A model generated the notes under the pieces. That model saw nothing but the letters and a program-made list of their open reading frames with translations, searched no databases and had not been told where the DNA came from. Source: Porphyromonas cangingivalis (GTDB taxonomy: Bacteria; Bacteroidota; Bacteroidia; Bacteroidales; Paludibacteraceae). Taken from it: DNA of 64,000 nt. The position numbers and the translations under genes are program-made. The stretch is taken from positions 1-64,000 of the forward strand of contig CAMDNO010000001.1 of assembly GCA_945902955.1 (NCBI GenBank), written 5' to 3'. Shown one piece after another: positions 1-7,871 of this stretch; the first letter of the stretch is position 1; every line of letters begins with the position of its first letter.

Positions 1-234
1 TACTCCGTAGTTTATCCAAAAGTAATTTATTGGTTGCCATTTTGCATCTTGCCAGCATAAGTCGGATGAATCGGCATCGATGACCGGAACAGTGTTAGTG
101 TGAAAAGCTTGTATGCTATCGCCGACATGATCTTCCGACTTTACAACTGTATTGATTGCAAAAAGCAGAATAATAAAAAGCCCCCTAACCCCCAAAGGGG
201 GAATAAAACAATTTATGGTTAATTTGTGTATCAT
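1..234 (-). CDS. CBM9-like secreted protein, N-terminal part only (cut by window edge)
   Basis: The reading frame opens at an ATG (complement of 232-234) and stays open to the window edge, so only about 78 residues are visible. They form a signal peptide (hydrophobic stretch GLFIILLFAINTV) followed by VIDADSSDLCWQDAKWQPI. That resembles the start of family 9-like carbohydrate-binding or DOMON-type modules, which typically begin with an Asp-rich strand followed by W-x-x-A-x-W. The catalytic or other C-terminal part is outside the window. It is the third minus-strand gene after the DUF362 and propeller genes and is probably co-transcribed with them. Oddly, a GC-rich intergenic repeat (181-201) lies in frame inside the signal peptide and encodes PPLGVRGL. 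Function beyond possible sugar binding is not known. Confidence 0.55.
   Translation of the reverse strand, partial: MIHKLTINCFIPPLGVRGLFIILLFAINTVVKSEDHVGDSIQAFHTNTVPVIDADSSDLCWQDAKWQPINYFWINYGV
181..201. repeat. GC-rich C5/G5 repeat inside a signal-peptide coding region
   Basis: A 21-bp GC-rich block made of CCCCC, TAACCCCC, AAA and GGGGG stands out in AT-rich DNA. It is related to a second block at 295-315 in the opposite orientation (shared core CCCCTTT-G-GGTT-GGGG). Short repeats of this type are scattered through many Bacteroidetes genomes, from general knowledge. Here it lies within the coding sequence of the partial CBM9-like gene. Confidence 0.5.
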
Positions 235-294
235 TTTTTTTGTTTGTGGTTTTAAATAATCAGTAGCTAAATAAGTCACTTTATAAGTCTTAAA

Positions 295-315
295 GCCCCT
301 TTAGTGGTTTGGGGC
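295..315. repeat. Second copy of the GC-rich repeat, between genes
   Basis: GCCCC at 295-299 and GGGGC at 311-315 are complementary, enclosing TTTAGTGGTTT. It lies 7 bp past the stop codon of the propeller lipoprotein gene (which ends at 322 on the minus strand). It could act as a weak hairpin there, but has no T-run, so it is recorded as a repeat and not as a terminator. Confidence 0.45.
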
Positions 316-321
316 AGAATA

Positions 322-1341
322 TTATTTCTTTGTATAGTTTTTCCAGTTTCCGTTTTTGAAATGCGAAAGACCGTTATTTGTACCAAACCACACTGACCCA
401 TCGGTATCAACTGCTAAAGTATTAATTTTATTGTCAATTAAACCATCTTTTGTTGTAAAATTAGTTATCACATTATTTTCCAACTTACTTACACCTCTAT
501 ATGTACCAAACCAAACAATATTATTTTTGGTATCTTTTGCAATTGAATACACCGAATCAGACGCCAATCCACCACGTTCCACCGAATAATGCAAGTCCCA
601 ATTTGCTTTGGTTTGGTTGCTGGTGTGATATGAAGCTCCGGCATCAGTACCATACCACTGACAGCTATCGTCCACTATCACAACGGTGTAAACCACATCC
701 GAATTTAAACCATCAGCCCACGGTAAAAAATATTTAGTAGCACCTGTAACAGCATCAACAAAATTAAAACACGACACACCTTGCCCTTCGGTAGAGATAT
801 AATTCCAACCGTTTTTCGCTGTAGCTATTCCGGTAATTTTGGCGGTTGTTAGAAAATTATCTTTTTTACGACCCCATTGACCATCGTAAAAAGTCCATGT
901 TGTATCTTTAAGAATCGATAAACCTTTGGGAGTTCCAAAGAAGAGGATGTTTGAAGTGTTTACAGCAATTTTAGTTACAGTGTCGCTCACCAAACCATTT
1001 GTGTTTTTATTGTAAAGTTTTGATTCGTTCAGGGTTTGATTGATAAAACCAGATTTGAATGCTCCTTTGTAAGTTGATGCTAACAAGATATTTTCATTTA
1101 TAGCAATATCCAAAACAGGCTCATTTATTAATACAACTGAATTTGGATAAACCACCCACTTTTCGCCATTGAAACTTACCATGCCTTTATCAGTGGCAAT
1201 CCATTTTGTTCCGTTCTTATCAATCGTGATTTTTGTAATTATATTCGAAGGTAAACCAATTTCAGTTGTCGATTCTTCGGGTTTACAAGCTGTGAAAAAA
1301 AGTAGAAACGAAAGGGCATTAAGAAATAAAAATGTTCTCAT
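322..1341 (-). CDS. Lipoprotein with two-component-regulator-type propeller repeats
   Basis: A 339-residue lipoprotein: the signal sequence ends in FFTAC, with the lipidated Cys at residue 19. The rest is built from Reg_prop-type blades, each with a W/F-I/F-G/A-T-x-x-G-L/V core, for example KWIATDKGMVSF, LFFGTPKGLSIL, VWFGTYRGVSKL and VWFGTNNGLSHF. In this family such blades form the sensor propeller of hybrid two-component regulators. Here there is no transmembrane helix, histidine kinase or DNA-binding domain after them, so the protein is an envelope-anchored propeller and not a regulator. It starts 12 bp after the stop of the upstream DUF362 gene, so the two are probably one transcript. 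Ligand and role are unknown; surface sugar binding is a guess. Confidence 0.75.
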   Translation of the reverse strand: MRTFLFLNALSFLLFFTACKPEESTTEIGLPSNIITKITIDKNGTKWIATDKGMVSFNGEKWVVYPNSVVLINEPVLDIAINENILLASTYKGAFKSGFINQTLNESKLYNKNTNGLVSDTVTKIAVNTSNILFFGTPKGLSILKDTTWTFYDGQWGRKKDNFLTTAKITGIATAKNGWNYISTEGQGVSCFNFVDAVTGATKYFLPWADGLNSDVVYTVVIVDDSCQWYGTDAGASYHTSNQTKANWDLHYSVERGGLASDSVYSIAKDTKNNIVWFGTYRGVSKLENNVITNFTTKDGLIDNKINTLAVDTDGSVWFGTNNGLSHFKNGNWKNYTKK

Positions 1342-1353
1342 GTATTTTTGTTT

Positions 1354-3339
1354 TTAAATTTTTACGACTTTGCAGGTTGTAATTGTTCTATGGCTGTTTG
1401 CATCTTTAAGATGCACTATATAAAAGCCTTTTTTTAGCATTTCACCAGCATCTGTCATGCCATTCCAGCTAAACCGACCATTGAAAGTTTGTTGGAATAG
1501 CTGTTTACCATTTAAAGTATATAAAGTCATATTAATACGTTCGTTATTCGCAATTTCAATATGTAGATTGGAGTTAAATGCGGTAGGGTAAATCCGAAAA
1601 TTAATACCCGCAATATTTTCAATCGCAGTAAATTCGTTTTGGTAATTATCACTTTCGAGAGTTTTGTAGTACACAAGTTCGATACCACTACCTGTTTTCA
1701 AATTCCGGCTGTATTGGCGGTCTGTCAGATTATTCCAATGTTCGTACACGCCCAAGCTTCCAATGGGTGTTCCGTCGCCTTCAGGGTCGTAAACTATGCC
1801 AGTTGGCCATTTTGTGGGGTCGGCAGCTTGTTTCAGATAGTCGTCGGCACCTTGCATAAAAGGATATTGAATTGAGGCATCTTTGTTACGGTACTCGGCC
1901 AGCAGCAAATCGAAGCCCACCGATTCGATAGCCACAGGGTCGAGCGAAACGAAAAATGACGAAGGGAAATCGTTGTTGAATGGAGCTATCTGCCATTTTT
2001 CGATAATACCATCCCAGCTACGGCCTGCCCATGTAGCATCCACGATGTACAACAGTGTTTTACCGCCCAGTTCTTTATGTCCCATATAATCCACCATGTG
2101 GCGATAGCTGTTTTCGGTAGGATTGTTAGCGGGAAGCGAATAGTGCATAAACTGAGCCGATTGCGAAGCGGCTGTATTGGCTGTAATTGTTTGCAGCACG
2201 TTGTTATCATCTCTGTAGGTTTGCGTTATCGTGTTACAAATAGATCCCTGATGCATTTTGGCACACATGGTTATTCCACCTTCGTTGTGCGATTTCAGGC
2301 AGGCAGAATTAATAAAGTATGTAGCATCGAGTAGTGGTTGTGGCAAGGTGGATGTGAATTTTTTGTCGCTGAATTTCATTAATTGTTCAGCCGAAGTAGC
2401 AGTAGCCTCTCGCTTGTTTGTGGTAAGAGCTACTTTACCGCCATCCATATAATGTACATTTGGATAAATGGCTTTGAATTTGAGATAATACTCATCGCGC
2501 AGATTGCGATAAAAATCGCCAATCCAAATATCTTGCTGGTCAACTCCAACCACATTTATCAATTGATTCAAAATAGCCAATCCCAACTGAGGCGAAGAGT
2601 CCATTCTGTCTAATTTATTGTTCGGAATTTGCCACTTCTGCCTTAAACTATAAAATTCAGCCGTGGAATTTCCGGCATTGGTGGTATTTAGTTTAACAAC
2701 AATTTTTTCGCCTTTGGTATAGCCCACCATGCCTCGTCCCTGCGAATTGTTAAAATATTTAAATAGCTCATCCCATGCTTCTTTAATATTGTATTTTCCG
2801 CTGATACGCCGAATAGCCGAAACGAGCATCGAATCCGATATTGCCTGATTACAATTTTTATCCATGTACCAAACATCCGAGTTGTTCAGATTGGTGGTAT
2901 TATAAGCGTGTGTAATATTTTCGTTTGTTAGAGCGGGATTGTGCACCCAAACTACCCTGCCAGGAAAAATTCCTTTGGCCACACCAACAGGTTGATTGGC
3001 CTGGTCGGTATAATAACTATAGGATTTTAAAACAAGTGGAGCCGTTGCATTTGAATCGTCAGTGCCACTTTTGAAGGCGAAAAATACGGATACCAGCAGT
3101 GCAATCACCATAGCATATTTTGCCAGATTTTTCCGGAATAAAAAAACAGACGATACCATGCCGATAATGTACACCACAAAAGCTGACATGACCGGATAAG
3201 ATGCCCGCATGCAAGGATAAGTGGCTCGGCTTGGCTTGGGAATAACGCGAATTAAAAACCAGATGATAGATCCTGTCCCGAACAGGATGAAAAGTATTTT
3301 AGCTCCTTTTTTTGTGCTGAAAAATTCGTTTAGCTTCAT
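1354..3339 (-). CDS. DUF362 domain protein with membrane N-terminus and T9SS sorting domain
   Basis: 661 residues. Hydrophobic stretches at about 14-31, 47-67 and 73-90 suggest two or three N-terminal membrane segments. The central region has DUF362 hallmarks (KIVVKLNT, NSACLKSHNEGG, a Cys-rich stretch around MCAKMHQGSIC, and FVSLDPVAIESVGFDLL). The last ~75 residues (IYPTAFNSN..., ending RTITTCKVVKI) are a typical type IX secretion/gliding C-terminal sorting domain. DUF362 proteins are of uncertain function; some carry Fe-S clusters, but no CxxCxxC ferredoxin motif is visible here. Membrane helices combined with a T9SS signal is an odd pairing. It is the first gene of a minus-strand unit with the lipoprotein at 322 and the CBM9-like gene. 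A -7 box lies at 3388-3395 with an operator upstream. Confidence 0.75.
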   Translation of the reverse strand: MKLNEFFSTKKGAKILFILFGTGSIIWFLIRVIPKPSRATYPCMRASYPVMSAFVVYIIGMVSSVFLFRKNLAKYAMVIALLVSVFFAFKSGTDDSNATAPLVLKSYSYYTDQANQPVGVAKGIFPGRVVWVHNPALTNENITHAYNTTNLNNSDVWYMDKNCNQAISDSMLVSAIRRISGKYNIKEAWDELFKYFNNSQGRGMVGYTKGEKIVVKLNTTNAGNSTAEFYSLRQKWQIPNNKLDRMDSSPQLGLAILNQLINVVGVDQQDIWIGDFYRNLRDEYYLKFKAIYPNVHYMDGGKVALTTNKREATATSAEQLMKFSDKKFTSTLPQPLLDATYFINSACLKSHNEGGITMCAKMHQGSICNTITQTYRDDNNVLQTITANTAASQSAQFMHYSLPANNPTENSYRHMVDYMGHKELGGKTLLYIVDATWAGRSWDGIIEKWQIAPFNNDFPSSFFVSLDPVAIESVGFDLLLAEYRNKDASIQYPFMQGADDYLKQAADPTKWPTGIVYDPEGDGTPIGSLGVYEHWNNLTDRQYSRNLKTGSGIELVYYKTLESDNYQNEFTAIENIAGINFRIYPTAFNSNLHIEIANNERINMTLYTLNGKQLFQQTFNGRFSWNGMTDAGEMLKKGFYIVHLKDANSHRTITTCKVVKI

Positions 3340-3387
3340 ACAGTGGATATATTGTATTAGATTTTAATAGAAGTAGTTATACGGTTG

Positions 3388-3395
3388 CAAATGTA
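3388..3395 (-). promoter_or_regulatory. Bacteroidetes -7 box (TACATTTG) for the DUF362 gene
   Basis: Read on the minus strand the sequence is TACATTTG, an exact TAnnTTTG match, about 50 nt before the DUF362 start codon. No TTTG -33 box is present at the usual distance. Instead a tandem-repeat operator begins 22 nt upstream, as at 25694 and 55885. This suggests an activator-dependent promoter. Confidence 0.6.
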
Positions 3396-3416
3396 TCGGT
3401 TTCGACACAAAATAAA

Positions 3417-3462
3417 TGATACTTTTATATCTAATTACAGTACTTTTCTTACAACTATTTAT
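3417..3462 (-). promoter_or_regulatory. Tandem half-site operator, copy A
   Basis: This 46-bp block matches 25723-25768 with only five mismatches by hand count. It holds two direct half-sites of the form (TGA/CAG)TACTTTT, starting 21 bp (two helical turns) apart at 3417 and 3438. It begins 22 nt from the end of the -7 box at 3388-3395. A 21-bp direct-repeat operator next to an atypical promoter is what AraC-type or hybrid two-component regulators commonly bind; which protein binds here is unknown. Confidence 0.6.
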
Positions 3463-3550
3463 GTGTTAATATTCTGGAATACTGTTGGAATTGTTGAATT
3501 AGTATCAGTATATGATTATATTGCACAAGTTTTTATCCCATATAATTTGC

Positions 3551-3558
3551 TATTTTTG
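3551..3558 (+). promoter_or_regulatory. Bacteroidetes -7 box (TATTTTTG) for the GH2 operon
   Basis: Exact TAnnTTTG match about 50 nt upstream of the GH2 start at 3610, with no clear -33 TTTG. Upstream, ATTAGTAT (3498-3505) and ATGATT (3513) recur before the GH97 promoter (25785-25792 and 25799) at nearly equal distances from the -7 box. The plus-strand promoters of both divergent regions therefore also look related. Confidence 0.55.
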
Positions 3559-3609
3559 CAGGTCTATATTCACTGAAATCAAAGTTTAATAAATTTAATA
3601 TTTTTTGAA

Positions 3610-5463
3610 ATGAAAAGAATTGCTTTATTCGTTGTATTATTCTTAATTGCAGCCGTATTTTCGGTAGGCAATGCACAGGTTAGCCCTCAGATTATTAATG
3701 TACAAGGGCGACAGACTATTTCGCTTAATGGACTGTGGCGAACTATTGTCGACCCCTACGAAAGTGGTTATTGGGGCTATCACGGCACACCACATACGGA
3801 AGTTGTAAATCTTTTTGGATCTGACAACACAAATTTGGATAAGTCGGTTTTGCAGGAATATGATTTTGCAACCGATAAATCGCTATTTGTTCCCGGCGAT
3901 TGGAATACCCAACGCTCCGAACTTTATTACTACGAAGGAACGGCTTGGTACCGCAATCGCTTTCAATATCAGTTAAAAGCAGATAAACGTGTGTTTTTGC
4001 ATTTTGGAGCTGTGAATTATGAGGCAATTGTGTTTGTAAATGGAAAGGAAGTGGGCAAACACGTGGGTGGATTTACATCATTTAATTTTGAGGTTACAGG
4101 AATACTGAAGTCCGGCGAAAATTCTGTTGTAGTTAAGGTTGATAACAAGCGCTATGCTGAAGCTGTACCTACCAAAAATACAGACTGGTGGAATTATGGT
4201 GGCATTACACGCAGTGTGCAATTAGTTGAAACACCTGCTACTTTTATACGCGATTATTATATTCAACTAAAGAAAGGAGATAAAAATACACTTACAGGAT
4301 GGGTGCAACTGGATGGTAAGCAGCTCAATAAAACAATAAATGTAGAAATTCCTGAATTGAAAATTACCCAACAACTTACACCCGATGCCAACGGATTTGC
4401 TTCATTCGAATGCAAAATCAAACCTATATATTGGTCGCCCGAAAATCCGAAACTTTATACTGTAAGTATTAAGACCGAGATTGAGAAAATTAGCGACGAA
4501 ATTGGTTTCCGCACCATCGAGACGCAGGGAACAAAAATTTTGTTGAATGGCAACGAAGTTTTCTTACGTGGTATATGTATCCACGAAGAAGCCGCTTACC
4601 GTAATGGTCGAGTATATTCGAAAGAGGAGTCAATTACCTTGCTTCAATGGGCTAAAGAATTGAATTGTAATTTTGTACGTTTGGCACATTACCCACAAAA
4701 TGAAGCTATGGTGCGCGAAGCGGAGCGTTTGGGATTAATGGTGTGGTCGGAAATTCCCGTTTACTGGACTATACAGTGGAAAAATGCCGAAACGTATAAA
4801 AATGCCGAAAATCAGTTGGTGGAAAATATTACCCGCGATAAAAACCGAACCAATATTATTATATGGTCCATTGCCAACGAAACACCACAAAGTCCCGACC
4901 GATTGAGTTTTTTAACCCGATTGACTGAAAAAGTACGCTCGCTCGACCCTGTGCGCCTTGTGGGTGCAGCCATGGAAAAACACGAAGTTAAGCCGGGCGT
5001 AATGACAGTGGAAGATCCGCTTACAAAAATAATGGATGTGCTAAGTTTCAACCAATATGTAGGTTGGTACGATGGACTTCCCGAAAAATGCGACCGTGTA
5101 AACTGGACCTTCGATGTTCAGAAACCAGTTATTATCTCCGAGTTTGGTGGCGGTGCACTTTATGGTAAACATGGCGAAAAAACGGAACGTTTCACCGAAG
5201 AATTCCAAGAAGATTTGTATGTAAAAAGTGTCGATATGCTGAAACGTATACCCGGGTTAGCAGGCACAACGCCCTGGATTTTAAAAGATTTCCGCTCACC
5301 ACGTCGCTTGTTGCCGGGAGTTCAGGACGATTTCAATCGCAAAGGGTTGGTGTCGGACAAAGGCGAAAAGAAACTTGCGTTTTTTGTAATGCAAAAATGG
5401 TATGAGGAAATTAAAAAGAATGCCAAAAGCGCTGAAAACAAGAATGCTAAAAAGTGGAAATAA
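3610..5463 (+). CDS. Secreted GH2 enzyme, beta-glucuronidase/beta-galactosidase type
   Basis: 617 residues with signal peptide MKRIALFVVLFLIAAVFSVGNA. Domain order is an N-terminal jelly roll (about 30-205, with WYRNRFQY and VFVNGKEVGKHVGGF), an Ig-like sandwich (about 210-305) and a TIM barrel (about 310-600). The retaining-GH2 residues are visible: general acid/base E424 in IANETP and nucleophile E511 in IISEFGG. NFVRLAHYPQ and GLMVWSEIPVYW are typical of the glucuronidase-like GH2 branch. It is about the usual length for that branch. It should remove terminal beta-linked glucuronate or galactose from side chains outside the cytoplasm. It is first in a plus-strand unit, with the next gene 50 bp downstream. 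The substrate is not decided by sequence alone. Confidence 0.85.
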   Translation: MKRIALFVVLFLIAAVFSVGNAQVSPQIINVQGRQTISLNGLWRTIVDPYESGYWGYHGTPHTEVVNLFGSDNTNLDKSVLQEYDFATDKSLFVPGDWNTQRSELYYYEGTAWYRNRFQYQLKADKRVFLHFGAVNYEAIVFVNGKEVGKHVGGFTSFNFEVTGILKSGENSVVVKVDNKRYAEAVPTKNTDWWNYGGITRSVQLVETPATFIRDYYIQLKKGDKNTLTGWVQLDGKQLNKTINVEIPELKITQQLTPDANGFASFECKIKPIYWSPENPKLYTVSIKTEIEKISDEIGFRTIETQGTKILLNGNEVFLRGICIHEEAAYRNGRVYSKEESITLLQWAKELNCNFVRLAHYPQNEAMVREAERLGLMVWSEIPVYWTIQWKNAETYKNAENQLVENITRDKNRTNIIIWSIANETPQSPDRLSFLTRLTEKVRSLDPVRLVGAAMEKHEVKPGVMTVEDPLTKIMDVLSFNQYVGWYDGLPEKCDRVNWTFDVQKPVIISEFGGGALYGKHGEKTERFTEEFQEDLYVKSVDMLKRIPGLAGTTPWILKDFRSPRRLLPGVQDDFNRKGLVSDKGEKKLAFFVMQKWYEEIKKNAKSAENKNAKKWK

Positions 5464-5513
5464 ACATTGAATTCTATTTTTATTCCTGAATAATCACCAT
5501 TAAATCTTGTATA

Positions 5514-7853
5514 ATGTCACGAATTAATATTTTTGTAATTTTTATTTTTTGCAGTTTTATCTTCGCCAAAACTGCCAATGCACAAGCAAGTCAAAAGCCC
5601 GATATTTTACTTTTAATGCATAATCCTTCGGGAATTAGGGTAGAATTTAATATTTCGAAACAGCAACTTGAACTCTGGATTTCGCCACAAGCAGGGAAAG
5701 AGGATGGTTATTGGATGCGCAATTTTTCGAATCGCGATGACCATACACGATTGTTTGACGCAATAAGTTTTCCGGAACTTAAACCTTCGGAATATGTCAA
5801 TACAGAATATAATCCGTGGCACAGCGTAGTAAATTACAAAACATGTAAACTACACATAGCCACTGTTTTCGATCAGCCTTACCTTATGCTTTGGTTCGAA
5901 GGTGAAGGAATGGTCGATTTCAAATCGGATAAGCAGGATAGTATTGTAAAGCGTACGAAAAATACATTTCATATACATCATCCCGATAGAGGCCTGGATT
6001 TCAGCTTTGTGGCGTTGCTTAGCGAAGGAAACTTCAGACACCAACTTCAAACCGACCGGGGCAGAAGTACTTACGCACGCGCCTACCTGAAGTCGAACAG
6101 TCCGCTTTACATTGGAGGTGAACTCAGCCACGAACCTGTAGAGCAAATGCTTATTTCTGCTTCAAAAATCACGGTAAAAAATCAGATGGCTGCAACAAAA
6201 GCTACAGTGGACAAAATTCTGGAAAACGGACAAGTTGTTTTCCGTGATAATGACAAAATGCAAGAGCTTATCGATTTCAATAAACGAATCTGGGTGAGTT
6301 CGCAGGACCATTCAGGTGCTTTGCATGCTTCCATTCAGGCCATTTACTATCTTATTTGGGTGCGCGAAGGTGGCCTAGCCTGCCCATGGATGAGCTATTC
6401 CGGTTGGCTTTATCCAATGGAGAAATGGTTGGATTATCAGATGAAAAACCCGACTGAAATACATGACGAAGGCCCCCGTGGCAGGTTTTTTGGTCAGTTG
6501 GCAAATGGCAAAATAACCAAGTGGCAAGAGGATGGCGCATTCTATGTTATTTGGAATGCATTTACGCACTGGACACAAACCGGCAGTAAAAAGTATGTGA
6601 GCAACGAAAACCTTGACTTGTTGAAGGAATCGGTACAATGGTTGGAAAAATACTGTTTCGACGACCAAAGGGGTTTATTTTACAGGTATTATTATTGCGA
6701 AACACCGCTTTACAATAGTCGCGATTATGGCTGGGACAATGCTGTGGGCAAACCCGTATTAGGTTGGGATCCGGATTTATTTCAGGGTCAGAAGCTCGAA
6801 AAATCTTATGATATTTATATCAATATGCTGAATTTCAGTGTTTACAAAATGCTCGAAGCTATGTGTAATGCGCAAGGGCTACCAAACAATTATGGTACAA
6901 AAGCAGCAGGACTTGCCGAAAAAATGAAATTTATGTTCGTGGGAAATGATTTACCTCTTTATGGTGAAGTGATTACCACAGAAGGCAAAACGCTAACTGC
7001 TAAAAAATACGAGATTGACCGCACCGATTATATCTGGGCGTTAACCTGTCCACCCTTTTATCCACAATACCTTGATATGGATAAGTATAGGAAAATGCTG
7101 TTTGATAATTTGGTGAAAGACCCCGACCACAATTTTCTGGCTGGATATTTTTCCATACTTGGTTCATTAAATTTAGCAGGCACCGACCAGCAGGAAGTTC
7201 GTAAAGCGATTGACTATGCAGCAAAAGAATGTTATATCCCTTGGGAAAACCTGCCTATGGCGGGTTCGATGGTTGAAATGAGCGGATATTACCCTCCGGG
7301 GTCGGCACATCAAATCAGACCACAAATGTTTACTATGGGAGCATGGTTTGGTGCCATGGGAAACCTGGGTGTAAAACGTTTGCCTTATGGGTTAGCTGTA
7401 CAGCCAGCTCAACTTATCAACTGCATTAAAAGTTATGCTTACAACGATAAAGTGCTGAATTTCAGATTCTCTGGCAATGGAAATGTTGTTTCGTATTCGT
7501 TAAATGGTAAAGTAATAAAAGGAAGTTTGCAGATTCCGGAACAAAAACTCGTAAACGGCAACAATACAATTGAGGTAAAAGTATCAAATGTAGTAAATGA
7601 ATTACCATTGCTTTTGAATTCGACTATGAAGCTTAATTCTATCGACAATTCGAATGAAAAGATAAGTTATCATTTCGAAAGTTTGAATGCAGAAAACTCA
7701 TTGACTTTATCACTGACCGGTAATCCTTCGAAAATACAACTTAAAAACACGAAAGGTAAAAGTATTAAATTCAATACTAAACCGTTGAATAAAAGCACCT
7801 ATCAGGTCAATTTTAGCTACAAAGGCAGTCTTGTTTTAGAAGTGAAAAAATAA
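5514..7853 (+). CDS. Secreted six-hairpin (alpha/alpha) glycosidase-like protein, family unassigned
   Basis: 779 residues with a signal peptide ending near TANAQA. The N-terminal ~250 residues look beta-rich. The middle (about 260-640) has helical, Trp- and acid-rich repeats of an (alpha/alpha)6 barrel, e.g. GALHASIQAIYYLIWVREGG, WQEDGAFYVIWNAFTHW and RDYGWDNAVGKP. The last ~130 residues look like a beta sandwich. Candidate acidic catalytic residues are in KWQEDGAF and DYGWDNA, but I cannot assign a CAZy family. It sits 50 bp after the GH2 gene and 18 bp before another six-hairpin-like gene, so it is probably part of the same transcript. An inverting glycosidase acting on the same oligosaccharide is an inference from fold and context. 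Confidence 0.6.
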   Translation: MSRINIFVIFIFCSFIFAKTANAQASQKPDILLLMHNPSGIRVEFNISKQQLELWISPQAGKEDGYWMRNFSNRDDHTRLFDAISFPELKPSEYVNTEYNPWHSVVNYKTCKLHIATVFDQPYLMLWFEGEGMVDFKSDKQDSIVKRTKNTFHIHHPDRGLDFSFVALLSEGNFRHQLQTDRGRSTYARAYLKSNSPLYIGGELSHEPVEQMLISASKITVKNQMAATKATVDKILENGQVVFRDNDKMQELIDFNKRIWVSSQDHSGALHASIQAIYYLIWVREGGLACPWMSYSGWLYPMEKWLDYQMKNPTEIHDEGPRGRFFGQLANGKITKWQEDGAFYVIWNAFTHWTQTGSKKYVSNENLDLLKESVQWLEKYCFDDQRGLFYRYYYCETPLYNSRDYGWDNAVGKPVLGWDPDLFQGQKLEKSYDIYINMLNFSVYKMLEAMCNAQGLPNNYGTKAAGLAEKMKFMFVGNDLPLYGEVITTEGKTLTAKKYEIDRTDYIWALTCPPFYPQYLDMDKYRKMLFDNLVKDPDHNFLAGYFSILGSLNLAGTDQQEVRKAIDYAAKECYIPWENLPMAGSMVEMSGYYPPGSAHQIRPQMFTMGAWFGAMGNLGVKRLPYGLAVQPAQLINCIKSYAYNDKVLNFRFSGNGNVVSYSLNGKVIKGSLQIPEQKLVNGNNTIEVKVSNVVNELPLLLNSTMKLNSIDNSNEKISYHFESLNAENSLTLSLTGNPSKIQLKNTKGKSIKFNTKPLNKSTYQVNFSYKGSLVLEVKK

Positions 7854-7871
7854 ATTCCCTAAATTTTACGT

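Noticed and set aside
322..1341. A hybrid two-component regulator, because of the propeller repeats.
   Set aside because: The protein ends after the propeller; no transmembrane, kinase, receiver or AraC-type domain is present.
3399..3576. A 63-codon plus-strand open frame upstream of the GH2 gene.
   Set aside because: It lies across the operator and the promoter box, has no similarity I recognise, and is AT-driven.
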